Source of the DNA: Morella rubra
Lineage: Eukaryota; Streptophyta; Magnoliopsida; Fagales; Myricaceae
DNA length: 64,000 bases
Assembly: GCA_003952965.2 (NCBI GenBank)
Contig: CM025851.1
Coordinates: 12,742,942 to 12,806,941 of the forward strand
Direction of reading: 5' to 3'
Below are positions 24,691 to 36,200 of the stretch, piece after piece. Below the pieces are notes generated by a model. That model was not told the DNA's origin. It worked only from the letters and a program-made list of their open reading frames with translations, and searched no databases. Numbering within the stretch: position 1 is the stretch's first letter; the number at the start of each line of letters is the position of its first letter. The translations under genes and the position numbers were made by a program.

Positions 24691-26033
24691 TCCCTCAGCT
24701 CCACTACCATATCATCTGCCCTAAGTTGGTCATTCGCTCAGTCAGTCCAACCTAACAAAAACCTTGGACCAGGTCATTAGATTCTAATCCACTGACCAAT
24801 TTTAACAAAACAAATAATTAAATAAACTTCATGCAAAATCGTTCAAACGGATTAACAGCCGTCTGCACTACAAAAAAACAAAAAGATGTCGTTTCGTGAA
24901 GAAACATCTGCACGCCATGCAGGTCGTCCGAACAACTTTAATTGCCCGAAACCATTCGGACATCTACAGTAAACGTCCGGACTGCGATTGTCGAAGAACA
25001 GACCCTTCGACAACAGACGCCCACCGACCACTTTAATCCCAAAAACAGCCGTTTTACATCACTATTTTGCACCCAATCAACACCAAACATGTTTCTAAGC
25101 TACCAAAAGCATTAAACAATCAACAATCAAGCAAAACAACATATTTTTACTCAAAACCCAAAAACAGTAAAACACTGTACCTCTCAAAGTTTTTAAATCC
25201 CAAAGAGGTGCTCAAATCCACCCAAAGTTTGAGCAATATATGCCTGACCCTCCCTAAATGATTCAAATGACTCTTCAAAAGAAATCCAAGCTAAGACGAA
25301 TTGGAGAGGATTTTTAACAGTTTCAGGAGAGTTGCAAAATTAACACAGTTTTTGGGTTTCAGCTCTTAATTCCTCGAAAAATAAGTCCAGACGAGGTTTG
25401 CCTAAAAAATTTGGAGTGAAAATTTACCGCCAAGAATTTTACGGCTGTCCGGATTGCTATCCAAACATTCGATGGCGTATGGACGCTTTTCGAATTAAAT
25501 ATAATAAATTATTTGAACAAGCCAACGACACCGTTTTACTTCTAACTCCACGACATCGTATTAGAAAATGAACGTCCGGATGTCTCATTTAGAATGTAAG
25601 ACACCGTTTTTGTTGAATAAACGGCGTTGTTTATTCAATAACAACCGTCCGAACAGTTAAAAGACGTCCTAACACTACTTATCTTCGTAAATTACATTAA
25701 ACATGTTCTTTTATTAATTATATACATTTATTAATTATTCATTTCTTATAAATTAATTACTTATGTATTTCATCTTAAATTTTAACATAAGATTCTAAGT
25801 GTTACAGTTAATAACATTCTAAGTTACAGATCATGAACATTAGATTTGAAGTATTAACATATCGAAACTCTTAAAGGTAAATATTAAACCATAATAAAAA
25901 AAAGATGAATAATAACCATCATTCAACAAAATCAACGTAAATATCTAAAATACAAACTCAAAATAAATATCCACACAAAAATATGATAATAAATGTTCAA
26001 AAAACATAACGTGAGATAAAAAAAAAGAAAGTC

Positions 26034-26492
26034 CTAATCATGCTGCGGACCGGGCTGACTGGATCCCTCCCCACTGGACTCGCTCATCTTCCCTAGCTGA
26101 TTCTTACTGGCACCAAACCTCCTCGACATCACATGTAAGGTGCCTGGAGTGGTAGTGAGAAATGGCTGCAATCCTGTCATCTGAGTCTCCATAAAAAAGA
26201 CACGGGTCCTCAAGTTGATGAACAACTGATGCATCGGCAAAATAGTAGCCTCGACCATCCCTTTTAGGTCCACTATCCAAGCATCGGCCTAGGCAGGTTG
26301 CTCCTGATGTGCACGGCGAGGGGGCTCCTCCACTTACTGCTACAATCCGAGAGCAGGAGCCCATTGTTACCGCTTAAGCTGAGCCTCAAAATGGCTCAAA
26401 GTTATCTGATAGATGGGATCAATAGGAGTCTACCTTTCCTTGTTCGGACTATCCATGCAGCCCATACTATGGAGGAACTGTGTCAAAAGTAG
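26034..26492 (-). pseudogene. Decayed 'putative plant transposon protein' fragment
   Basis: Read on the minus strand from 26492, the sequence gives LLLTQFLHSMGCMDSPNKER and then IDPIYQITLSHFEAQLKR. This parallels the PYGLLLTNFLDATEV stretch of the gene at 61.3-61.9 kb and belongs, as far as I recall, to the uncharacterised plant transposon protein family (Pfam Transposase_32). Several frame changes follow. Two overlapping frames (26104-26364, 26034-26273) hold the rest, ending in a Ser/Gly/Gln-rich tail. It cannot encode a continuous protein. Confidence 0.45.
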
Positions 26493-28136
26493 ACTGTATG
26501 GAAACGCAGCAAAATATTCCTAAAAAATAAAATTTTAAAATGTGTATATATACTAGACAACACGACAGTGTATAATGGACAAACGTCCGCAAGCCAAAAT
26601 AACTCATCCAAACGAGAAATAAAACAATTTAGTTTTACGCTAAGACAACCGTCTGCAACAAATTACTCCTAAAAACTCTTATTTTTAACATGTGTATATA
26701 TAATAGAAAAAATGACAGCGTATAACGGACTAATGTCTGCACGCCAAAATAACTCGTCCGAATGGGTAATAAAACGACCTAGTTCAATTATCAAACGTGC
26801 ACACACTAGAATAATTATTCACGACAATAATACTCTTAAAAAATAAATTTTTAACATGTGTATATATCTAGACAAAACGACAGCATCTAAAGGCTCAACG
26901 TCCGCACACTTATAAGTGGTCGTCCGAACGTTGGGTGAAAAACGATGTAGTTCGAAACACTTAGCACATATCTTAACCTAAACGGTGGCGTATAAAGCCA
27001 AAGACATCCTCACGTCTTATTAGTAACGTCCGCACGACCTTCTTAAATGGTAACGTTTGGAAAAGTAACCATAGAAAATTTAAAACTATTTTGTCCGGAC
27101 TATTTTAAACTGTCCGGATGTGTCTTGGGGAAGAAGACCGAGTTGACTAAGTCATGGCCGACCTCTCCCCTACCTCCAAAACTACCCCAAACTAACACCA
27201 AACATTACAAAATTATAGCCTAAATAATCCTACAACATTAGGCAATCCATAATAATACAAAAAGATCAGCTATCAAACAACTGTGGTGGCCAAAAATTTA
27301 ATATAAAATTTTCTACATAACTAATGTCAAAAACATGAGAAACATACATGGATAGAAAGAACTCCACGAAATAGGATTGAAGAACTAGAAAAATGTGAAT
27401 GCACCTTTGTGAGAAAGGACAGTGTAATGTTGGTGTAAAATGTCGTTCAAGTGGCTTTTGTTTGTCTTTAAAATTTGTTCACACCGTTCGGACGAGCCAT
27501 TCATGCCATGCGGACGTTGCCGTTTTCCACGTGGACCAATCAGATTTAATGCATTAAATTGCAAATCGTGAACGGTTATGTAAAATCTTCTCGAAATGAT
27601 GGTGTTTGGACAGGATGGGTCAGTGCGAACAGGCAGACGTCTGGAACGTGTAATGTGGAGTACCACCATTAGCCGAAATTATAGTCATACACATCCAGAC
27701 GAGATGTAACCATTCAGACGTGCGCAACTATTCTCCATGATCATCTGACATAGACGCGTGTCAATCATGCGCAAACTGTCACAGGTGTTCGGACGTTTAT
27801 GTCAGACCGTTCGGAGAAGATTACAGCTTTTGTGACGATCTGATCTGCGTGACTGATGGGTGACAACGGTGTTTTGTCACCCAAACTATGTTCACACAGC
27901 TTCGCGTAATGTTTAGACTCGTTTGCAAATGTTGGCGAATGTTTTTAGTCACAAATTTGTGACGTTTGGCCTGTTGTCAACCCTGTATACTGTGCGGATG
28001 GGGTTTAAGGGCATCCGGATAGTTTTGTAATTCCTGTCACACCTTGCGAGTAACAAAATTTTTATTTTTACATAGAAAGACATGATTTGTTTTGACACCT
28101 GAAAGTTTGACACTTAAGGTCAATTTTCTTGTAATG

Positions 28137-28712
28137 TGACACGAAAGTAACTACAACTGCTGGGCACAAAAGCACTGAAATAAAACAAGAAGTCCGTCAA
28201 GACTAATCATAAAAGTGTCACTCGTTCTCCCTTCCCTAAACTCTCTCCCCATCACCGAACACCCCCTCCCTGCATCCCCACTTTCCACTGTCGCCTCCAT
28301 AGCCGGTGGGAGGAGCATCCGCTCCTCTCGTCGTCCCTTGTTTTCGATTTTTTTTTTTTTTGTCCTAAGCACCCTTACTTTCGATCGACTTGATCTCTGA
28401 CAGGTTTGGGAATATTTTATTTTCGTGTTGAGAGTTCAAATTTCAGTTTTGTCCCCATGGCAAGAAATCTCATATAATCTACTACTATTCAAAGGTCTTT
28501 GCATGTCACGCACCTAGAAGCCATCTTCCTCAACTCATGCTCTCACCGTCGTACATGTCTGGCCGTCCATTTCTTGGCGCATGTTCCACCTGCCACCGAT
28601 ACCCTCCACATGCCGTCACCCTCGACGACACATCCCCAAATCTCTTGTTTTCTTTTATCCTTGGAGCATATTTAATTATAACCTTTGATTTTGGACACTA
28701 CGATCTCTATGG
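28137..28712. other. Intergenic between two repeats, GC-richer stretch
   Basis: A pyrimidine-rich, GC-richer stretch (about 28215-28345) followed by a T-run. The open frames (28215-28400, 28537-28752) match nothing. It could be an old leader sequence. Confidence 0.35.
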
Positions 28713-29360
28713 AAGAAGACTTAATCAATCACAGGAAGAGGTGCGAAACTAAGTACTCATGTTGCCATTTCCTTCAATACAGCTCGTCGCCACCATGAAC
28801 GGCGTTTTTTTTTTTTTTACTTCTTTTTGATCTATTCCCTATCTCCAGAAAAGATTACACATAGCCTTTGGAATTGTGTATTTACATGCAGTGGATTTAT
28901 CCCGCATGTTTACCTTTTGAGATGGCTATTATTATTATTATTTTATTATTCTTACTGGAATAGGAAATTTTAGAATCATTATATTAGGTTTTGATTTGTC
29001 TTTTTGCATCTTATGTATTTCCTATTTCAAATTCTTGTAATCTAGGGCTAAAGCAATTTAACTTTTTGTAATCGAGACTTTATAAATAAAGTCCCCTTAT
29101 AATTTTATTCTTGTCTCTCTTTATCTCTTTGCTCTTAGTTTAAATTGTTTTCTCTTATATTTTAATTTTAACGCAAAGAAAGTTTTAGTTTGCTTTATAT
29201 AATAAAAAAAAAAAAACAAGAATTACGTTACATTAATGTCGACATGATTCATACTTCCCTTATGTAGAATGCGGGAAGAATCCAAGTTTTCTGTTTTTGG
29301 GTAAACGATGGGAATTCAATTTCAAGCAAAAAGAACTTGTACGTACAAGTATCGTCTACG
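28713..29360. repeat. Tandem duplication copy 1, left part
   Basis: This sequence is repeated at 32527-33020 at high similarity: shared words include CGTCGCCACCATGAACGGC, TATTAGGTTTTGATTTG, GGGTAAACGATGGGAAT and CAAAAAGAAC. Copy 1 is interrupted at 29361 by a CACTA-type element and resumes at 32212. It is non-coding. Confidence 0.8.
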
Positions 29361-29557
29361 TACTATAAAAAAACAGATCTTTAATAACGGTCTTTTTATC
29401 GCGGTTGTTAAAAACGCCACTAAAAAATATCTGTAACAACGTTTACGGATAAATGTCACTATAGACTACCTATAACGGCGGTCGCTGACCTTCCCTACAG
29501 ACACTTTAACAGCGCTTTCGTAAAAAACGCCTTTAAAAATTAGACATTCAAGGGCGT

Positions 29558-30011
29558 TTGAAAAAAAAACTGAGAGTTCCATTTTTATTTCCCGCGCGCG
29601 CCCACCGAAATCTCTCCCTCCCTCTTCCTCTTTTATTCTCCAATCGAAATCCCTCCCACTTCTTCTTCATCAAACAGAAATCTCTTTTAGTTTCTCAACC
29701 TGAAAAACAAAGAAAAGATCTGGCTTTCGTTCAAAATCGAAAATCTCCCTCTTCTCTCTCGTTCTCCATTCGAGGGATCACGGGCAGCAGCATCCCGTCC
29801 TCCTGATCGGAATAGTTTGGTTGTCTCTCGAACAAAGCTCGTCGGGGGATCTCAATTGTGCCTGCAATAATCTCTGCGTTCAACAAGCCATGATGGCTGG
29901 GATCACGGGCAGCAGCTTTCCCTGTAAGCCCCTCATTGATCGGAATGCCAAAACGGGGTCGTACCTTCTCGAATCAAAGCTCGTCGGAGTACGGCTCTTC
30001 AACGCTCATGG
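29558..30011 (+). other. Leader region and first exon of the element I transcription unit
   Basis: A CT-rich leader (29570-29775), typical of plant 5' UTRs, is shared with element II (inverted, about 52960-53150). It is followed by a candidate exon with an ATG near 29893 (MAGITGSSFPCKPL...) that ends at a strong donor, CATG|GTGAGT, at 30010/30011. Inside it a diverged duplication is visible: GGGATCACGGGCAGCAGC at about 29774 and 29892, and CAAAGCTCGTCGG at about 29833 and 29976. The peptide is not recognised and could be a third captured fragment. Confidence 0.4.
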
Positions 30012-30560
30012 TGAGTGGCTTTTTTGTTTTATTTTTCTGATGACCGTTTGGTCGCTTTGAGAATACTGGAAAGGGGAGAAATTTAAAAAAATCTAAGCTT
30101 TTAGTGGAATGGTCGATCTTGTATGAGCTGCGTTCTTGATTAATTGGCTCACAGGATAGTTGGAAATTACTTGTGTTTTGTAGGTCGGTGCGTTGTCTAA
30201 AAGTGAGGCTGTTCAAATGGCTGAGGATGTTGTTCTCTCTGTGTTTTTCGTTCATTTCCTTGGAGGATCGTGAAAGTAAATGCTTATCATAAATTATCAA
30301 TTTGAGTAATTTATTGCACAGTTGATTAGCGTAAGGCTAATGCTTCTGAACAAATTAGATGTAGAGTTGTTTCATTTATACTGGAAAGATTGGAAAAGTT
30401 AGTCCAAGTCCTTGCATTCTGCCTGGCACAAGAATATTACGAATTTGTAAGATTCTAGGGATGGAAATATATAGTCGAGATTTGCTATATAGTTTTCTTC
30501 CATTAACTTTTGATTTGTCTTCGTTTATGTTTTGTTTACTTTCTAAATTCTCGTCTGCAG

Positions 30561-31277
30561 GTACTTGAAATCTGATTTTATCATTGACCTTCTCGGTTGT
30601 ATGCCTTGGGATATCATCTACAAGGTATGTCTTTTTCCATGTATGCTTGTATCTCTAAACACTGTTTCTTGAACTTGCTCCAATATATTGTTTACCATTC
30701 TACATATTTATTTTGTAGTTGTTTTCTACGAACCTTGTTTTTGTTTGCATTGACGTTTTTCTGATTCCCACATGAACACTTCTTAGAGACACATGTTGTT
30801 GCAATCCTTTTAACTAAGTTTCTGACATAGGACTAGGTACAACAAATTTTTAAGAGATCTTTAAAATCGTAGAAGTACTCTATTGTATATTTTTCAAGCT
30901 GTTTCTCTTTCTGTCAACATTTTGAGAACTCTGTTCTGAACAAGCTTGTGGGAAAAGAGAGGTATCTTCTATGGATCAGGTTTTATCGGGTGCGCAAGTT
31001 TACACAATTTTTTCAAACAATGGAAAAGGATATACCTATAAATTACTTCTTTGCTCGAATTGTTAAACTACTTGCTGTTGAACTCTACTGCACTCATACA
31101 GCAGCCTGCATCTTTTATTATTTGGCTACCAGTGTGCCTCCTTCTAAAGAGGGTTACACGTGGATTGGAAGTTTAAAGCTTGGCGACTATAGTTATTCTC
31201 ACTTCAGAGAGATTGACCTTTGGAAGCGCTACACATTGTCTTTTATATTTTGCAATTGTTACCATGGCCATTGTTGG
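30561..31277 (+). pseudogene. SKOR/GORK-type outward K+ channel gene fragment
   Basis: Two exons of a Shaker-type potassium channel. The first (30561-30624) encodes YLKSDFIIDLLGCMPWDIIYK up to a GTATGT donor. This corresponds to the third transmembrane segment region of plant outward rectifiers. The second (from 30945) encodes a voltage-sensor and pore-helix region, with INYFFARIVKLL, ELYCTHTAACIFYYLAT and EGYTWIGSLKLGDYSYSHF, all characteristic of SKOR and GORK. An extra T in the run near 31240 shifts the frame; the continuation is YFAIVTMAIVG. The fragment stops at GTTG|GTGAGT, just before the exon that would encode the GYGD selectivity filter. The filter, cyclic-nucleotide-binding and ankyrin regions are absent. 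It is a captured fragment within a transposon and cannot form a channel. Introns are retained, so it was copied from DNA, not from mRNA. Confidence 0.88.
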
Positions 31278-31633
31278 TGAGTTACTTTCTATTTTGTCAC
31301 TTTCTATGTCAGCAAATACAACCAAAATTGTTTATGGTTTAAAATTGGATTTTTTGACCCGTCTGGATCTTCTCCGTATGGTTAATATTCTGGTTACATT
31401 CACGGAAGTCTTTAAGGAATGTATCGTAAGCTATGTCCTCTAATTATCACCTTATTGAAAATTGCATGCTGGTATCCAGAATATTCATGTAGTCAAGTGC
31501 TCAATGCATTAACTCATTTTAATGGTCTTACAACTAAAACTTAGATGATTTCTTTAACCATGTGTGAGGTGCATTACGTTATTGGTTCCATTCCTTTGTT
31601 TGCTGACATTGCTTGATCTGATTTCTGGTGCAG

Positions 31634-31717
31634 CTTGTTTTTATAGTCTTCACGGGAGAGGCCTGGGGTTACCTTGGTAGCAGAAGATGTGGACCACAGC
31701 CTAACTCAGAATTCTAG
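31634..31717 (+). pseudogene. Nicastrin-like exon fragment
   Basis: After a good acceptor (TGGTGCAG) the frame reads LVFIVFTGEAWGYLGSRR and soon ends at TAG. The motif FTGEAWGYLGSRR matches what I recall of plant nicastrin, the gamma-secretase subunit with an aminopeptidase-like fold. Only about 18 codons match before unrelated sequence, and the segment shared with element II begins just after. It is a second captured fragment in element I. The identification rests on one short motif. Confidence 0.55.
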
Positions 31718-32211
31718 GTGCCGATGGTGTTAGAGCATGAAGTTGCTAATAGACTACTTGGAAACTTTTACAACTTGTTTGTGTTTGTTGCAAAATTTGT
31801 AAGACTTGATTATTGAATGATGAAATATATTTTGTTTTATTACACTTTATCTATTTGAATCAATCAATTAAAATTTGTATTATAGGAAAATATAGGAATA
31901 AATGCAGGTTTTCACACAAATATCTATTGCAGTGTTTTTAAAACTGATATAATGGCATTTTAAAATGCTAAAAAAAAAAATCGTTGGCACAGACTTTTAG
32001 TAGCAGCGGTCACAAACACTGCTAGATGACCGTCGCTATAGATCGATTGTCTTTACCAGCGGTTGCGAAAACCGCTGCTATAGTCTATTGCGACGGTTCA
32101 ATAGCGGAGGTCGCGATTGCTGCTAAAAAACTGCCGCTACAGTTTATAGTGGTGGTTTTGTCACCTTTAACACCGCCGCTAAAGGTCTTTTTTTTTTTTT
32201 TTTTGGTAGTG

Positions 32212-32490
32212 ACAGCTTATAGAATTGTTTAGACCACCAACCTATCTATGACGTATCAAGCTTTTTGCGCTATAAATTGTTAACGTGGGTATTATAATAT
32301 CCTCGTTGTCTTCCAATTGTTTCTTTTTCTTCTCTTTCCAAACATCTACAGTTCACGTGATCGATCGGTACTTTCCTCGAAAGAACACTTTAATCTTGTT
32401 AATGACTTGAAGACTGCATGGCAGCAGACATATAATATTATAGCTAGCCTAAGTTTGATATAGGTGGTAAGATATTCATACTTCAGGGTG
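32212..32490. repeat. Tandem duplication copy 1, right part
   Basis: Continues copy 1 after the transposon: CTTATAGAATTG, AACCTATCTATGAC, TATCAAGCTTTTTGC, GATCGGTACTTTCCTCGAAAG and GGTAAGATATTCAT all recur at 33025-33285. It is non-coding. Confidence 0.8.
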
Positions 32491-32526
32491 ACAGATATTC
32501 CTCAAATCACATCTTTTTTGAAAAAG

Positions 32527-33288
32527 AGTTAGATCAATCACAAAGAGGTGCAAATTAAACTATTCTTGTCGGTGTTCCTTACAACACAGCCCGTCGCCAC
32601 CATGAACGGCATTTTCTTCTTTCTTTTTCTTTGTCTATTCTGTCTTTGAAAAATTACAGAGGCTTTGGACTCCTATGTTTACATGGAGTACATTTTATCC
32701 CCACATGTTTACCGTTTGAGATGATTTATTTTTATTTTTTTTTAATTCTTAATGGATTAGGGAATTTGAGAATTTTCAATATTGTATTAGGTTTTGATTT
32801 GTGAAGATCTCTTTGCATCGTCTGTATTTACTGTTTCAAATAAAGTTCTAGTTTGCTTTAAAACAAAACAAGAAGTAGGTTCCAGTGTCGATATGCATGA
32901 TTCATACGTCCCTCGGGTGGAATACCATAGGAATCGATTTTTTTTTTTCTTTTTTGTTTTTGGGTAAACGATGGGAATCCAATTTCAAACAAAAAGAACC
33001 TTCTACATGTGTCGTCTAAGTCTTATAGAATTGGTTGGACCAACAACCTATCTATGACTTATCAAGCTTTTTGCACAACATATTATTCACGTGGGTAATG
33101 TCTTCCAATTTTTTCTTTTCCTTCTCTTTCCAAACGTCTACAGGTTCACTTGACCGATCGGTACTTTCCTCGAAAGCACACTTTAATGTTATCAATGAGT
33201 AGTAATTGAAGACTCCATGGCAGAAGCTGGCTGGCTAGCTAGCGTTTATAAAGTTTGTCATATGCGGTAAGATATTCATGCTTGGGGG
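32527..33288. repeat. Tandem duplication copy 2, uninterrupted
   Basis: The paralogue of 28713-29360 plus 32212-32490 with no transposon inside. At the equivalent position it reads GTCGTCTAAGTCTTATAG, which is the empty target site. The two copies have diverged by many substitutions and small indels, so the duplication is not recent. Confidence 0.8.
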
Positions 33289-36200
33289 CTAGCGCTCAAT
33301 CGTCTTGTCTCAGGTGCTCCCCCATGCCCTTCTTTTGAGGCGGCAGCATCGTTAGATGTGGACTACGTGACACCTACAACAGCACGAATTAACGTAAAAT
33401 AAAAACCAATTAGCTGAGGCCTCCAGATTTGAACGAGTTTATAATGCATATATCTTAAAGAATATTAATTAAATAATTAAAAGAATCTCTTTCTTCACCA
33501 GCTCAAATATAAGAAAAAACAGGAGTAATTTTCATTTACATTTTCCTTGTCGAAAATATATTAATAAGTATATCATCGACAGTAGAACAATGTTCCAAAC
33601 GCACAAAGTCCACAGACCTTTTATGATCTTATATCCACTATGGTCTGCCATTTTTTTTTGTTCCTTTTTTTATCTTTTCTTTTGTCAAAGATCACCCCAT
33701 CTACATCTGGAAAAAGATATGACGTAGGATCTCTAGACCACACAAAAAAAAAACAAATATATCGCGACACAAATTCGAAAATTTTCCCCTAACACAAACA
33801 GTACTCCCTCAGTTTAAATAATTCATACTAATTAGCACGTATATATATATATATAATGTATGTATGAAAAATTTATCGCACTTGGTTTTCCGTGATAGCC
33901 AGACAATAGATGAAGACAAAAGAGGCGGAGGATAAACGTCCGCAGCCATCAGAGATAGTACTAGCTAGGAACCTGCAGCCAATCTGGCCGGATATCGATT
34001 TGGGATATAGGAGTGATCATCCATTAACAGTTCACTTAAATCATGATATATCTAACCCTCCAATTTGTCACGTGGTTCATAATGTGAGGATTATAAAGTT
34101 CAAGGTCAAAGTCCTAGCTATCAGTCAATTTTCAAACCTAATCAGTTTGAAAGTTATTGTTTTGGTATAGGTGGATGGAACCTATATTTTTAAGTGGCGA
34201 AATCAATGCTTATCTTTGTTAATTCGAGGGTTTCCTCACCAAATAGCAGCTAGTTAACTGAATTTGGTCACTTTTGGAGAGATTAATTAGGAGCACGTTG
34301 AACACTTAATTAGCAGTCTCCTAATGAATTCATGTTGATTTGGAGAGAGAGAAAAGTAGGTGGAGACTAAATTAATGTGGTTTCTCATTCCAATCAGGTG
34401 ACTGTTGTACATATTCCTAGCCCATCTTCAGACTTCCATGCAATAACAACGTGTTCATCAATTACTTGACAAAATGATCTTCTTTTTTAATTTTTCTTTT
34501 TTTTTAAGGCTCCCAAAAGATCTTTGTTGTACCAAAGTTATTGAATATTAATCAAAATTTAATCTATTAATTATGTAGTTATACCTGCAAATATATAGAA
34601 GGCCGACAGGATCTAATCCACGGAATTAAGTTATGTGATAGAGAACCATATATAAAAGAATTAAATTACAAAAATAAAGAGAAATTATTTGAAATTATTT
34701 TATTGATTGTTAGATTTGATTCTAAGATTGCATATAAATAAACACAAAATAAGGGATGAAACCAGAAAACCGTTATATATGTCTTTGATCAGTTATACTC
34801 AATTGGATGAGAATAATGACTTTCTCCAACAGAAAAATCTAACAATAAGTTTTGTAATATATTCACAATGAATCAATAGGAATGTATAAATAAGAAATTA
34901 AGAAATTAATCTAAAAATATAGAATCATTCGATTAAAAATAAATCACTTCATTACTTCATCCATGATCAAAATAACATAACAAGCTATTAAACTTCACCT
35001 TTTAACTTGAATAATAGAGTTAAAGACTAACATCTTCATATAGAAGCCATGAATTCTAGAAAACAAAAACATCTAATTAGAAAAGCAACAAAAATAAAAA
35101 GTGAAAAATGTCTGTGTTTTCCATCTAGATGTCCTTATCTCGAAATCTTCATGAAATTCAAAGTTGTAGATAACTCAAATAGCTTTCAAACTCAGTGAAG
35201 ATCAAATTATTTGGATAACTAATAAATTAGTTATAAATTCTTGGGCTAAACATGTCTAGCTACATGAGACTTTATCTTAAATTTAAATTGCTCTCTTGAA
35301 TTCAAATGTTATCTTCCTTTATTCAATCTCACGAAATTGGCATCAACAAGAATCCTACAAGCTCTGGTCTTCAATAATTGAATAGGATTAAGTGATTAAA
35401 ATCACTTTTCTTTCAAATTAATTACAATTTGGTAAAGAGATAAAATATCTATGCATCAGTAATTCCTTTTTCAATAAAAAAATTAATTGAAAATGAGTAA
35501 AAAATATCTCTAATAATAATGTAAATTTTCCCGCCCTAAACACTTATCAATCTTTTCATATGTACTATTTAGAGTCAAAATATACAGAAAGGCCTCCCAT
35601 TTAATGAGTAATTGTACGTACGTAAAACCCAATCTGGTCAGACAACAACTCTTTCCCGCGCTATATATATATTGGCCGTAGCCCGTAGGATACGAACCGT
35701 ATTTACGGGAACCTATTATATATATATAAAAAAAATCCATTTATAACTTACCAAAAAAGAAAAACCAAATCCGTTAAGAAGCAAAATAAATTGCTACAAA
35801 GCAATACATGTGACTGGACCCAGGGGTGGCTGATTGGGGGGCCTTAGGCGAGATCTTACAGTGAGACCTCTTACAATAATTATAAAATAATATATTTAAA
35901 AAATAAAATTTAATTAAAATATATTCTTCTAATTTTTTGAGATGCAAGATTACTTATCAAAATTTTATATTCCAGATTTATTAATATATCAGTTTCAATT
36001 GATAATATTGTTAATCCATTTAATCTTTCTTGAGTCATAGTCAAATTTTATTAATTTTAATTTTAAAAAACTTATTTTTGCAGAGACAAATTATTGTCGG
36101 TAAATTGTTATAAAACAGAACAATGAAATTAAAATAAATAGAATCACAAACTTAAAATAAGACTAATAGCACCTGGGGCTTTAGTGAATGATCTTGATGC

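Larger units (their letters stand above)
23487..28136. mobile_element. TIR element saturated with GTCCGNACG-like words
   Basis: The left end CATTATAACAAAATCAGC, then GGGTGACAAA, pairs with the inverted right end CATTACAAGAAAATTGACC, then AAGTGTCAAA: about 22 of 31 positions are the same. This resembles the CACTACAAGAAA terminal class. Target duplication: not found (AGG left, TGA right). The interior carries dozens of related words such as CGTCCGGAC, TTCGGACG and GTCCGAACG, from 23640 to 28020. Two minus-strand relics (26034-26492, 24394-24690) come from a plant transposon gene also seen at 61.3-61.9 kb. No active protein survives. Confidence 0.55.
29361..32211 (+). mobile_element. CACTA-type element carrying host gene fragments (element I)
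   Basis: The left end TACTATAAAAAAACAG and right end GGTAGTG (reverse CACTACCAAAAAA) are CACTA-class termini. Subterminal DNA at both ends carries inverted GCGGCGGT / AACGCCACTA words (29391-29545, 31995-32190). The flanking trinucleotides ACG (29358-29360) and ACA (32212-32214) fit a 3-bp target duplication with one mismatch. The uninterrupted paralogue near 33015-33030 shows the empty site. There is no transposase. The cargo, all plus strand, is a leader exon, potassium channel exons and a nicastrin-like exon. The first 500 and last 500 bases match element II (50214-54116) in inverted orientation, so the two are sisters. Confidence 0.8.

Noticed and set aside
28215..28400. 61-codon frame in a pyrimidine-rich stretch
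   Set aside because: Low-complexity Ser/Leu/Pro/Phe composition from CT-rich DNA, without a domain.
31260..31443. Idea that the K+ channel filter was mutated from GYGD to GELL
   Set aside because: GTTG|GTGAGT is an ideal splice donor, so the following codons are more likely intron. The filter exon is missing rather than mutated.
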